Source: Fundidesulfovibrio soli (lineage in GTDB: Bacteria; Desulfobacterota; Desulfovibrionia; Desulfovibrionales; Desulfovibrionaceae). From it: DNA of 64,000 nucleotides. Where the stretch lies: NCBI RefSeq assembly GCF_022808695.1, contig NZ_JAKZKW010000003.1:119963-183962 (forward strand), written 5' to 3'. A program made the translations under genes and the position numbers. Positions 7,701-17,313 of the stretch are shown here, piece after piece. Every line of letters begins with the position of its first letter. Position 1 is the first letter of the stretch. The notes below the pieces were generated by a model. That model saw only the letters and a list, made by a program, of their open reading frames with translations, did not search any database and was not told the DNA's origin.

Positions 7701-8576
7701 TCAGATCACCCGGCGCGCCCCGGCGAACTGGTTCTTCCAGACCGGCTCGTCCAGGGAGCTCACCCTGACGCTCTTGCCCGAGGAGGCCGAGTGGATGAAC
7801 CGGCCGTCCTCCAGGTAGATGCCCACGTGGTGAACGCCCTTCTTCCCGAAGAACACCAGGTCGCCCTTGCGCAAATCCTCCCGGTTCACGGGCTGGCCGT
7901 GGCGGAACTGCTCGCGGGAGCTGCGGGGCAGCTCCACGCCGTCCTTACCGTAGACGTAGCTTGTCAGGCCCGAGCAGTCGAAGCCGCGCTTGGGGCTCTC
8001 GCCGCCCACGGCGTAGCGTTTGCCGATCTGGGCGGAGGCGGTTTCGGCCAGGCTCTCGGGGCTGGCGTTCATAGCCCGGGCCACCTGGGAGGGCGGGTCG
8101 GAGAGCGCCAGTTCGTTGACGCCTTTGACGCCCGTGGGCAGGGGGCGGTCCTGGGTTTGGCGCTGGGCGCGGGGCTTCACCCGCTGGGAGGCGCTCCAGG
8201 CCGAGAGGGCGGCCTCGTCGGACTCGGTGAACTGGGCGGCGGTCTGCGGGGCCGGGGGCTTGCGCTCGATGACGGTGCGCACCTCGGTGCTCTGGATGCG
8301 CGTGGTGACAGTGGGGGACGCGAGCGGGGCGACGGCTGCGGCCTGCTCCGGCGCGGGAGTCGCGCTGCCGGGCAGGTGCCTGGGCATGGGGGCTTGGAGC
8401 AACAGGGGCGCCGGCGGGGGGCTGGACTGACCCACGCTCCCGGCTGCCTGGGCCTGGGGAGCTGCCTGATGGATGCTCTCCTCCAGGGCCTGGGCGAAGC
8501 CGCGCACCGCCACGGGCCTGGGCTGCAGCCTGGGCTGGAAGGGTGCGTGGGGCGCCTGGGTCTTTTCAACTGCCAT
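7701..8576 (-). CDS. NlpC/P60-family cell-wall peptidase with long Pro/Ala-rich N-terminus
   Basis: A 291-residue protein whose C-terminal about 130 residues form an NlpC/P60 papain-like domain. The catalytic Cys is in GFDCSGLTSYVYG, the His in HHVGIYLEDG, and the third position in FIHSASSGKSV; this family cleaves peptidoglycan stem peptides. The N-terminal half is low-complexity Pro/Gln/Ala (residues about 8-130). The start is set by GGAGG 7 bases upstream. Oddly, no signal peptide or lipobox is visible (MAVEKTQAPHAPFQ), so export is not explained. It follows the xthA-like gene by 37 bases. Confidence 0.8.
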   Translation of the reverse strand: MAVEKTQAPHAPFQPRLQPRPVAVRGFAQALEESIHQAAPQAQAAGSVGQSSPPPAPLLLQAPMPRHLPGSATPAPEQAAAVAPLASPTVTTRIQSTEVRTVIERKPPAPQTAAQFTESDEAALSAWSASQRVKPRAQRQTQDRPLPTGVKGVNELALSDPPSQVARAMNASPESLAETASAQIGKRYAVGGESPKRGFDCSGLTSYVYGKDGVELPRSSREQFRHGQPVNREDLRKGDLVFFGKKGVHHVGIYLEDGRFIHSASSGKSVRVSSLDEPVWKNQFAGARRVI

Positions 8577-8613
8577 GCCGGGTCCTCCGCATGGCAGTAA
8601 GCAAACCCCGTGC

Positions 8614-9375
8614 CTAGACGTCCAGCTCCAGGCCCACGGGGCAGTGGTCCGAGCCCATGACCCCGTCGTCGATCCAGGCCCGCTTCACCAGGGGGCGCAG
8701 CTCCTCGGAGACGAAGAAGTAGTCGATACGCCAGCCCACGTTGCGGCTGCGGGCCTGGAAGCGGTAGTCCCACCAGGTGTAGTGGCCGCCGCCCTGCTCG
8801 AAGAGGCGGAAGGTGTCCACGTAGCCCGCCGCGATGAAGCGGTCCAGCCAGGCGCGTTCCTCGGGCAGGAAGCCGGAGGTCTTCTCGTTGGATTTGGCGT
8901 TCTTGAGGTCCAGTTCGGTGTGGGCGGTGTTGAAGTCCCCGCAGGCCACCACGGGCTTGCTGGCGCGCAGGGCCTGGGCGTGGGCCAGGAAGGCCTCGTA
9001 GTAGCCCATCTTGAACTCCAGGCGGCCCGGGCCGTTCTGCCCGTTGGGGAAGTAGACGTTGAGGAAGTGGAAATCCGGGTATTCCAGGTGCAGCAGCCGC
9101 CCCTCGGCGTTGAACTGCGGGTCCGGCAGCTCCGCGTTGACGGCCAGGTGCCCGCCCCGGTGGAACACGCCCACCCCGGAGTAGCCCTTGCGCGTGGTGC
9201 AGGAGGAGAACACGCCCTGGTACCCGTTCAGCGTGGCGAAGTCCGCCTCGTGCCCGGCCTGGATCTTGGTCTCCTGCAGGCCCACCACGTCCGCGCGGCT
9301 GGCCTCCAGCCAGTCGGCGAAACCCTTGCCGGAAACGGCCCGCAACCCGTTGACGTTCCAGGAATACAGGATCAC
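8614..9375 (-). CDS. xth: Exodeoxyribonuclease III / AP endonuclease
   Basis: A 253-residue Mg-dependent endonuclease of the ExoIII family for base-excision repair at abasic sites. Motifs in order: SWNVNGLRA (N-terminal), LQETKIQ with the metal-binding Glu, NVYFPNGQ, the active-site GDFNTAH, WRIDYFFVS, and C-terminal GSDHCPV. I chose the GTG start, which overlaps the stop codon of the upstream phosphoesterase gene (GTGA), so translation is coupled. The same frame is open far upstream but that part is antisense-type noise overlapping another gene. Confidence 0.92.
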   Translation of the reverse strand: MILYSWNVNGLRAVSGKGFADWLEASRADVVGLQETKIQAGHEADFATLNGYQGVFSSCTTRKGYSGVGVFHRGGHLAVNAELPDPQFNAEGRLLHLEYPDFHFLNVYFPNGQNGPGRLEFKMGYYEAFLAHAQALRASKPVVACGDFNTAHTELDLKNAKSNEKTSGFLPEERAWLDRFIAAGYVDTFRLFEQGGGHYTWWDYRFQARSRNVGWRIDYFFVSEELRPLVKRAWIDDGVMGSDHCPVGLELDV

Positions 9376-10058
9376 GGGCGCCCCCCGCCTATGGTTTTCA
9401 GCTCCGCCGTGAAGCCGTCCGCTCCCAGGCGCAGGAGCACGTAGCCCCCGGCGGCCAGCTCGCCGGGGTTGACGATCACGGTGCGGCCCAGGCGGTCCGT
9501 GCAGCGGGCCTCGTGGATGTGGCCCGTGACGCAGACCTCGGGCTGCACCCGCTCGATGAACTCGCGCACCGCCGGGGAGCCGACATGCGCGCCGCTCCCG
9601 ATCACGTCCGCCAGGGTGCCGTAGGGAGGCGTGTGGGAGATGAGCGCCAGGTGCCCGAAGCCCCTGGCCTGATCGTAGGCCTCCACCAGCCACTGCGCGA
9701 TCTGCGTTTCCGGGGCTTCGGCCGGAGTGCCGAAGGGCGTCGGCGGCGACCAGCCCACCCCCATGATTCCCGCGCCAGGGGCCAGTTCCACGGCGCGGGC
9801 GTGAATGCCCTGGCCGCGTCCGTCCAGCCAGGTCTGCACCGGGGGCTTGTCCATGTTGCCGATCTGGGCCAGCACGCGCGGGTTGATGGCGGCCACGGCG
9901 TCCAGCACGGCGCTGGCCTCGGGCACGCCGCCGCGTATGGTCATGTCTCCGGTGACGATGACGCCCGCCGCGCCGGGCAGTTCCGGTATGGAGGCCAGGG
10001 GGGCGGTGTGGCCGTGGATGTCGCCGACGGCGATCCAGTAGGGGGCGTGTGCGCTCAT
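9372..10058 (-). CDS. Calcineurin-like metallophosphoesterase
   Basis: A 228-residue member of the metallophosphoesterase superfamily. The metal-binding motifs appear in order: GDIHGH near residue 13, GDMTIRGG, GNMDKP (in place of GNHE), SHTPPYG and GHIHEARC. No signal peptide, so cytoplasmic. Overlaps the exonuclease III gene by 4 bases. Substrate cannot be read from the sequence; small YfcE-like or Ap4A-type phosphodiesterases are possible. Confidence 0.85.
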   Translation of the reverse strand: MSAHAPYWIAVGDIHGHTAPLASIPELPGAAGVIVTGDMTIRGGVPEASAVLDAVAAINPRVLAQIGNMDKPPVQTWLDGRGQGIHARAVELAPGAGIMGVGWSPPTPFGTPAEAPETQIAQWLVEAYDQARGFGHLALISHTPPYGTLADVIGSGAHVGSPAVREFIERVQPEVCVTGHIHEARCTDRLGRTVIVNPGELAAGGYVLLRLGADGFTAELKTIGGGRP

Positions 10059-10120
10059 AGGGTGTGACTCCGGCGGGGGATTCTTTGCTCCCGTCGGGTT
10101 TCATGCTAGCACGGTTCGCC

Positions 10121-10738
10121 ATGCCCGACAACGCGAACGCCCAGATACACACCCCGGCAGGGGACAAGCCCGCCCTGCGCGCGGCCATGCTGGCCCGGCG
10201 CAAGGCCCTGGCCCCGGCTGCCGTGCTTCAGGCCGGGCGGTCCGCAAACGCCTTGCTGGACACGGTGCCGCGCTGGCGCGAGGCCCGCGAGGTGCTGGTG
10301 TACCTCGATTTCGGCGGCGAGGTGGCCACCCGCCCCGTGATCGAGGCCTTGCTGGAGCGCGGCGTGCGCGTGCTGGCTCCGCGCTGCCGCCCCGGCGAGG
10401 CCGGGGTGTTGGACGTGGCCTGCCTGAGCTGCCTCTCGGAACTCTCGCCCGGGGCCTACGGCATCCTCGAGCCGGACCCGGCGCGCTGCCCGGCCCTGGA
10501 GTGCGTCCGCCCCGACGCCGCCCTGATCCCGGCCGTGGCCTTCGACCTGCGCGGCGGCAGGCTGGGCTTCGGCCAGGGCTACTACGACCGGCTGCTGGCC
10601 TCCCCCGGCTTCGAGCACACCTTCCTGGCCGGGCTGGCCCACGCCTTCCAGGTGGTGGCGGCCCTGCCCCTTGACCCCTGGGACAGGCCCGTGCACGCCG
10701 TGGTCACCGAAAAGGAAATCCTATGGCCCATCCCATAA
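10121..10738 (+). CDS. 5-formyltetrahydrofolate cyclo-ligase
   Basis: Converts 5-formyl-THF to 5,10-methenyl-THF using ATP. The signature GRLGFGQGYYDRLLA is present near the C-terminus and the N-terminal lysine-rich start KPALRAAMLARRKALAP is typical. I prefer the ATG at 10121 (205 aa, usual length about 190-205); an in-frame ATG at 10103 and a longer open frame exist but have no clear ribosome-binding site. The 3' end overlaps the next gene by 16 bases, implying coupled translation. Diverges from the phosphoesterase gene across a short promoter region. Confidence 0.9.
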   Translation: MPDNANAQIHTPAGDKPALRAAMLARRKALAPAAVLQAGRSANALLDTVPRWREAREVLVYLDFGGEVATRPVIEALLERGVRVLAPRCRPGEAGVLDVACLSCLSELSPGAYGILEPDPARCPALECVRPDAALIPAVAFDLRGGRLGFGQGYYDRLLASPGFEHTFLAGLAHAFQVVAALPLDPWDRPVHAVVTEKEILWPIP

Positions 10739-11457
10739 TACACACCACGATCCCCTTCGCCTTCCCCGGCCTGCCTCAGGTGGGCGTGGCCTTCACCACG
10801 GCGCTCACCGGCAACATCTCGCATGCCGTGGGCGACGACCCGGAGGGGGTGGACGCCGCGCGCGAGGCCCTCGGCGAGGCCCTGGGCTTCGACAGCTGGC
10901 ACTCCCTCAAGCAGGTGCACGGCGTGGACATGGCCTTCGACGCGCCAGAGTCCCCCACGGGCGAGCCCTCGGCCGTGGTGGCCGACGGCCAGGCCACGGA
11001 CCGGCCCGGGCGCGCCCTGGTGGTCAAGACGGCGGATTGCCAGCCCATCCTGCTGGCCCACGAGAGCGGCAGGTTCGTGGCCGGGCTGCACGTGGGCTGG
11101 CGCGGCAACGTGCAGGAATTCCCCCAGGCGGGCGTGCACGCCTTCTGCGAACGCTACGGCCTGCGCCCGCAGGAGCTTCTGGCCGTGCGCGGCCCGAGCC
11201 TTGGCCCCGGCGCATCGGAGTTCACCAATTTCGAGATGGAGTTCGGCGACCGTTTCCGCCCCTTCCACGACCCGGCCACCAGCAGGGTGAACCTCTGGCG
11301 GCTGGTGGCGGCGCAACTCGAGGAGGCGGGCCTGCTGCCCGAACGCATCTTCGGGCTGGACCTGTGCACCTTTGACCTGCCGCTGTTCTTCTCCTACCGC
11401 AGGGAAAAGAACCTGGGCCGGCAGGCCAGCCTGATCTGGATCAGAAAGCAACCCTGA
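10723..11457 (+). CDS. pgeF: PgeF/YfiH (LACC1-like) purine nucleoside phosphorylase / polyphenol oxidase family
   Basis: A 244-residue protein of the DUF152 family, known to act on purine nucleosides and in peptidoglycan editing. The Zn/catalytic motifs are intact: SLKQVHGVD with the first His, VVKTADCQPIL with the Cys, and GLHVGWRGNVQEF with the second His. The N-terminus AFTTALTGNISHAVGDD is typical. Begins within the end of the cyclo-ligase gene (16-base overlap). Cytoplasmic. Confidence 0.9.
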   Translation: MAHPIIHTTIPFAFPGLPQVGVAFTTALTGNISHAVGDDPEGVDAAREALGEALGFDSWHSLKQVHGVDMAFDAPESPTGEPSAVVADGQATDRPGRALVVKTADCQPILLAHESGRFVAGLHVGWRGNVQEFPQAGVHAFCERYGLRPQELLAVRGPSLGPGASEFTNFEMEFGDRFRPFHDPATSRVNLWRLVAAQLEEAGLLPERIFGLDLCTFDLPLFFSYRREKNLGRQASLIWIRKQP

Positions 11458-11497
11458 AGCGCTTGCCCAGCGGGCGGGAAAGCTGCATAAGGCCATT

Positions 11498-12031
11498 ATG
11501 AACACCACACGCCGCTCCACCCACTCCGCGATGCTCTTGGTCGCCGCGTTTCTTACGGCCTCCGTGCTCATCCCGGCCACTGGCGGGCTCGCCCAGACGG
11601 GGTCGTCCTCCACCTCCGGCCCGGTGCTCACCCTGGAGCAGCAGGTCGCCATATGGGACCCCGTGCTGCAGGACGTGCAGTCCGGCAAGACGCCCACCGC
11701 CGCCCAGATCATCTCCCTGGTGCCGCAGTACGGCAACTGGTGCGGGCTGCAGCCCACAGCCGCCGGGACCATCCCCGTGGACTGCCTGGACGGGGCCTGC
11801 ATGCAGCACGACCTCTCCCCGGGCTACAGCCTGAAGAACCCCACGCTTGAGCAGGTGGTGGCGGCGGACCGCAATTTCATCTGGCAGCTCAGCAATATAC
11901 ACGCCTCCACACCCTATGGCGAACTCTTCAGGATCGAGGCCATCGACCTCTTCACCTCCAAGACGAACTACGAGCAGGCCAACAGCACCACCCTGATCAC
12001 CGGCTGCTCGGACTGCCTCAAGACGCCGTAA
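11498..12031 (+). CDS. Secreted phospholipase A2-like protein
   Basis: A 177-residue protein with a signal peptide (MNTTRRSTHSAMLLVAAFLT, cleaved around GLAQ). In the mature part, YGNWCGLQPT is followed after a short insert by VDCLDGACMQHDLSPGYS. This combination resembles secreted phospholipase A2: a YGxxCG calcium loop, then a D-x-x-C-x-x-H-D active-site helix. Further Cys pairs (GCSDCLKT at the C-terminus) would fit disulfides. The usual Cys after HD is Ser here. A lipase role is inferred from the motif only; no partner genes are adjacent. Confidence 0.55.
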   Translation: MNTTRRSTHSAMLLVAAFLTASVLIPATGGLAQTGSSSTSGPVLTLEQQVAIWDPVLQDVQSGKTPTAAQIISLVPQYGNWCGLQPTAAGTIPVDCLDGACMQHDLSPGYSLKNPTLEQVVAADRNFIWQLSNIHASTPYGELFRIEAIDLFTSKTNYEQANSTTLITGCSDCLKTP

Positions 12032-12103
12032 CAGTCCTTTCGCTTGTCAAGAGGCATTTCGGTCCGTATGGAGGTGCTCCCAATTCATCAAGAGAGCACC
12101 CGT

Positions 12104-13948
<1,845 letters not shown>

Positions 13949-13974
13949 CCAGCGCTTCGCATTGAACGATTGAT

Positions 13975-14012
13975 AAGCCCCCGGCCGCGATTACGCGCGG
14001 TCGGGGGCTTTT
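13975..14012 (+). terminator. Rho-independent terminator of typA
   Basis: AAGCCCCCGGCCGCG pairs with CGCGCGGTCGGGGGCTT across a 4-base loop (one mismatch-like bulge), followed by TTTT. It lies directly after the typA stop codon. Confidence 0.85.
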
Positions 14013-14177
14013 GGTTGGGGTCAGGGAGGTGCTCCAGCCCGGGCAATTGCATCGCCCGATGCGATTGATCGGCTCAGCCGGTTCGGATACGAGGGGCGCA
14101 GGCCCGGAGATGCCGCCGTCGATGACTGGGCCTTCACGCGGCTCCCGAGCGCCGCTTCGGCGTGACAACATCTGGAT

Positions 14178-14924
14178 ATGGAGACACTCCCAGTGCCTAT
14201 GAGGCAGATCATACTCACAGTGATGTTCCTCCTCGCTGCCGCCCCGGCCTCAGCGGCCGACCTGACCTCAAAGGCGGACCAGCTCCTGGGCATCCCCTAC
14301 CGCCCGGACGGCGTGCGCGACCCCTCCGGCCGCTGGACCACCTTCGAGCACCCGGAGCAATCCTTCGCCACGCCCGGCCTCAACTGCTCCGGGCTGGACT
14401 TCACCCTCATGCGCCTCCTTGGCGCCACCACGGCCGACCCCCGCCAGGCCGCGCGCGACCGCCTGGGCGACTCCGGCCCCGGCGCGCCCAACGGTCAGGA
14501 CTGGGACTTCGGCTTCGACATCATCCTGAACCTAACGGACCAGCTCCCCAGGCGCTGGCTGCTGCCACAGGCCAGGGCCGTGTCCCCGCCGGACACCGGC
14601 GAGACCATGCGCGGCTTCCCCGTGGACGACCGCGCCGCCTGGAAGAGCGCGCTCAACCAGATCGCTCCCAATCAGGCCGCGCCCAGCCAGGCGGCCTTGG
14701 TCAGCTTCAGCCAGCCTGGGCGGCGCAAGGGCTACGGCCTCCAGCACTACCACGTGGGCCTGATACTGCCGGACGCTACGGGCGGGCGCTGGCTCTACCA
14801 GGCCACCCCAAAGTCCGGCGCGCACAAGCTGAACCTGGCCTCGCCCGAGGGCATGGAGCGCTTCCAGCGCTTCTTCGCCGGGCCGGACAGGCGTGCCTTG
14901 CTGCTGGGCGTCACGCTACCCTAG
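14178..14924 (+). CDS. Secreted NlpC/P60-like hypothetical protein
   Basis: A 248-residue exported protein. An alternative start at 14199 (MRQIILTVMFLLAAAPASA) gives the cleanest signal peptide and may be the true one. The mature part has LNCSGLDFTLMRLLG, resembling the nucleophile Cys of papain-like NlpC/P60 enzymes, and later LQHYHVGLILPD, resembling the His block. The spacing between them is longer than in classic P60 domains (about 115 residues). It is thus plausibly a periplasmic amidase or peptidase, but the assignment rests on these two motifs. Confidence 0.55.
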   Translation: METLPVPMRQIILTVMFLLAAAPASAADLTSKADQLLGIPYRPDGVRDPSGRWTTFEHPEQSFATPGLNCSGLDFTLMRLLGATTADPRQAARDRLGDSGPGAPNGQDWDFGFDIILNLTDQLPRRWLLPQARAVSPPDTGETMRGFPVDDRAAWKSALNQIAPNQAAPSQAALVSFSQPGRRKGYGLQHYHVGLILPDATGGRWLYQATPKSGAHKLNLASPEGMERFQRFFAGPDRRALLLGVTLP

Positions 14925-14991
14925 GGCGTTGCCCCCGGAGCGCAAACAGGCTACATCCCCCGCCACCGCAATCCGCCGCAAGGAGCATCCC

Positions 14992-15537
14992 GTGGGCAAG
15001 GAAAACATGAGCCTGGACAAGATCCAGACCCAACCCGAGTTCGACCTGGAATACTACATGGAAATCAGCGGGCTCATGCGCATCGAGCATGAGCTGGCCG
15101 AACTGCTGGAGAAGTACTGGACCACCTGGGAGAAGGAGCTGAAGGCCTTCCGCATGGAGCCCACCAAGGCCGACGCGGACGACGGCTTCCTGCTGGTCTA
15201 CCTGGACGAGGACACCGAGAACGCGGTGCAGCGCGCCTTCGAGGAGAACACCAAGTTCGGCTTCGCCTTCCACAACCTGGCCATCACCCTGGTGATGAGC
15301 GCCGCCCAGAGCGTGATGCCCGAACTCATCGGGGCCTGCGTGCCCCTGCCCACCCCCTCGCGCGAGGCCAAGAAGAAGTTCAAGAAGCTCGGCCTGGAAT
15401 GGGACGACTCGGGCAAGATGAACCGCAACTACGCCGTGTTCACGCCCTATCCCTACAAGGGCGGCTGCGAGGTCTGCCACTCCTGCGACACCTGCCCCTC
15501 CAGCCAGATGAGGGAAATCGGCAAGACCCCCGAATAA
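14992..15537 (+). CDS. Hypothetical protein (181 aa) with C-terminal Cys cluster
   Basis: I chose the GTG at 14992 because AAGGAG lies 6 bases upstream; the ATG at 15007 is the alternative. Soluble and helical, with a C-terminal CEVCHSCDTCPSSQ cluster (four Cys and one His within ten residues) that should bind Zn or an iron-sulfur cluster. The central part (FHNLAITLVMSAAQSVMPEL) is hydrophobic but amphipathic. No signal peptide. The family is not one I can name. A strong terminator follows 28 bases after the stop. Confidence 0.7.
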   Translation: MGKENMSLDKIQTQPEFDLEYYMEISGLMRIEHELAELLEKYWTTWEKELKAFRMEPTKADADDGFLLVYLDEDTENAVQRAFEENTKFGFAFHNLAITLVMSAAQSVMPELIGACVPLPTPSREAKKKFKKLGLEWDDSGKMNRNYAVFTPYPYKGGCEVCHSCDTCPSSQMREIGKTPE

Positions 15538-15565
15538 AACTCCCGCCCCCAAGCTGTTTCTTCAG

Positions 15566-15605
15566 GCCCGCGCGGCGTCCCCTTGGGGAGCCGCGCGGGC
15601 TTTTT
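15566..15605 (+). terminator. Rho-independent terminator
   Basis: GCCCGCGCGGC and GCCGCGCGGGC form a perfect 11-bp stem, with an inner CCCC/GGGG pair, followed by TTTTT. It separates the 14992-15537 gene from the TusA/DsrE/MetE-like operon. Confidence 0.9.
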
Positions 15606-15763
15606 GTCATTCGCGGCCGTCCGGGCATGTCAGGGACGGCAATTCGTCTATCGGTCTCATTTGTTCTCATGATAACAAACGATTTGTCCTTTCCCCGCGC
15701 ATGGATTCCAATGCCCGATCATTACGACGGGGGGCCTCCGGGCCGGACAGGGCGGAGAAGACC

Positions 15764-16045
15764 ATGCGCGCCGACATACCATCAAGCTGGGCTTTCGACG
15801 ACGAGTTCGACGGCGGCGAGGAGACTTGCGGCCGGGTGATCATCAACCTGCACACGTACGTGCGGGGGCTGGCTCCGGGCACGAGGATAGTGCTGATATC
15901 GGAAGATCCGGCCGCGCCAGTGGAGTTTCCGGCCTGGTGCCGCATGACCAGGAACGCCCTGCTGGACATGGCCCACCCTTACTATCTGGTTGAGCTCAAA
16001 CCCCATCTCGTCCCGGATGGCGACAAGGAGACCCGACATGGCTGA
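15764..16045 (+). CDS. TusA/SirA-like sulfur-carrier family protein
   Basis: A 93-residue protein with the TusA-fold pattern: FDGGEETCGRVIINLHTYVR, then GTRIVLISEDPAAPVEFPAW and CRMTRNALLDM. The usual D-x-x-G-x-x-C-P-x-P motif is altered: Cys22 is kept but the following Pro and second Cys are lost. The start is set by GGAG 6 bases before the ATG at 15764; a longer open frame upstream is unconserved. Probable role is carrying persulfide sulfur or a related redox function. It is the first gene of a four-gene + strand operon (through 18491). A TTTGTT/AACAAA inverted repeat (15660-15680) upstream may be part of its promoter. Confidence 0.75.
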   Translation: MRADIPSSWAFDDEFDGGEETCGRVIINLHTYVRGLAPGTRIVLISEDPAAPVEFPAWCRMTRNALLDMAHPYYLVELKPHLVPDGDKETRHG

Positions 16046-16403
16046 TACGTTCTGCGTGACCATCACCCACTGCCGCACCGACGGCGACAAGGCGACCCTG
16101 GGCTTCGTGGTGGCCAACGCCGCCCTGGGCAGCGAGAAGGACACCATGATCTTCCTGAGCACCGACGGCGTGTACTGCGCCGTGAAGGGCGAGGCGGAGA
16201 AGATCGACGAGGGCGCGCCCTTCGCACCCCTGAAGGAGCTCATCAACAAGTTCGTGGCCGCCGGCGGCAAGATCTACGTCTGCACGCCGTGCCTGAAGAA
16301 GCGCGGCCTCTCCGAGACGGACCTCATCGAGGGCGCGACCCCGGCGGGCGGCGCGGTGCTGGTGGAGTGGCTGAGCAACGGCTCCCCTTGCGTGGCGTAT
16401 TAG
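16038..16403 (+). CDS. DsrE-family sulfur-relay protein
   Basis: A 121-residue DsrE/DsrF-like protein. The start MADTFCVTITHCRTDGDKA has AAGGAG upstream and overlaps the TusA-like gene by 8 bases. The DsrE pattern is clear: ATLGFVVANAALGSEKDTMI, then FLSTDGVYCA, then GGKIYVCTPCLKKRGL with two Cys where DsrE-type proteins carry the active sulfur-accepting Cys. TusA and DsrE domains are partners in sulfur relays and are fused in the selenium-linked protein YedF, so their side-by-side order here is meaningful. Confidence 0.8.
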   Translation: MADTFCVTITHCRTDGDKATLGFVVANAALGSEKDTMIFLSTDGVYCAVKGEAEKIDEGAPFAPLKELINKFVAAGGKIYVCTPCLKKRGLSETDLIEGATPAGGAVLVEWLSNGSPCVAY

Positions 16404-16437
16404 CGGCGGGGTGGCATGTGACCGCTGGGGGGGGGAA

Positions 16438-16476
16438 GGCCTCCGGCGGCCAAGGGGCTTCGCCCCTTGGAATCCC
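16438..16476. repeat. Double-hairpin intergenic repeat inside the operon
   Basis: GGCCTCCGGCGGCC is followed by CCAAGGGGC-TTC-GCCCCTTGG and AATCCC. Both parts fold into GC-rich hairpins. I recall this kind of unit as a widespread intergenic repeat in Desulfovibrio-type genomes. It lies between the DsrE-like and TusA-OsmC genes and could attenuate or stabilise the operon mRNA; no T tract follows. Confidence 0.55.
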
Positions 16477-16548
16477 TTCCCGGTCTAGGGCGGTGGCAGC
16501 TGGCGCGGGACCGGCGCACAGGCAGATGAAAAGTGAGAATAAAGCCCC

Positions 16549-17313
16549 ATGAGCGCGACTGAAACAACGTTGGCGGCCCTTCGGCCCGACCGGGTGTTCG
16601 ACGGCGGCGACCTGGACTGCGGCTCCGGCCTGGCCCTGATGATCCGCGAGCACATGCTGGCCGTGCCTCCGGGCGGCGTGCTGGAGATGCTCAGCCGAGA
16701 GCCCACCGTGGCCGACGACCTGCCGCCCTGGTGCAGGCTCTCGGGCCACCAGTACCTGGGCAGCCTGCCCGGGGAGGGCCGCACCCGCTACTTCATGCGC
16801 CGGGGCGAGGCCGCCGGGTCGGCGAACGCCGCGGATGCGGAGCGCAAGGCCCTGGAGGAGGACAAGCGCCGCGCCAAGGCCTACGAGTGGCGTCTGCGCG
16901 TTCGCGCCGGGGCCAACCTCTCCAGCACCGCCTACTGCCGCAACTTCTCCTGGAAGCTCGGCCAGCCCGCCAGCTTCGAGGAGCGCGACGAGCACCCGAG
17001 CGCCGTGGAGGCCCTGCTGGGCGCGCTCGGCGGCGCGCTGGCCACGGGCTACGCCACGGAGTGCTCTCGGGACGGCCTGGAGATGGACGACATCGAGATC
17101 ACCGTCAAAGGCAGGCTGGGCAACATCCTGGCCCACCTGGGCCTGGAGGAGGGCGACCCTTCCTTCAGCGGCATCGAGGTGCGCTGCTTCGCCTCCACCT
17201 TGGATGATGAAACAAAGGCCCGCGCCGCCTGGGACCGGGCCGTGGCCCGCTCCCCCCTGGCGGCCACCCTGGCCAAAGCGCTGGACCTGAAAACGAGCTT
17301 CACCACCGTATGA
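16549..17313 (+). CDS. TusA-like / OsmC-like fusion protein
   Basis: A 254-residue two-domain protein. Residues about 15-85 are TusA-like (VFDGGDLDCGSGLALMIREH, then PPWCRLSGHQYLG); residues about 110-250 are OsmC-like (YEWRLRVRAGANLSST, then PSAVEALLGALGGALATGY, then LEMDDIEITVKGRLG). The OsmC peroxidatic Cys position appears to be Gly (GALGGAL), and the resolving position is Ser (ARSPLAATL), so it is not a normal organic-hydroperoxide reductase. The TusA second Cys is also missing. It ends in an ATGA overlap with the MetE-like selenoprotein gene, so the two are translationally coupled. Confidence 0.75.
   Translation: MSATETTLAALRPDRVFDGGDLDCGSGLALMIREHMLAVPPGGVLEMLSREPTVADDLPPWCRLSGHQYLGSLPGEGRTRYFMRRGEAAGSANAADAERKALEEDKRRAKAYEWRLRVRAGANLSSTAYCRNFSWKLGQPASFEERDEHPSAVEALLGALGGALATGYATECSRDGLEMDDIEITVKGRLGNILAHLGLEEGDPSFSGIEVRCFASTLDDETKARAAWDRAVARSPLAATLAKALDLKTSFTTV

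Noticed and set aside
5087..7768. 893-aa open frame on the + strand
   Set aside because: Antisense to the histidine kinase and flavoprotein genes, with low-complexity translation and no ribosome-binding site.
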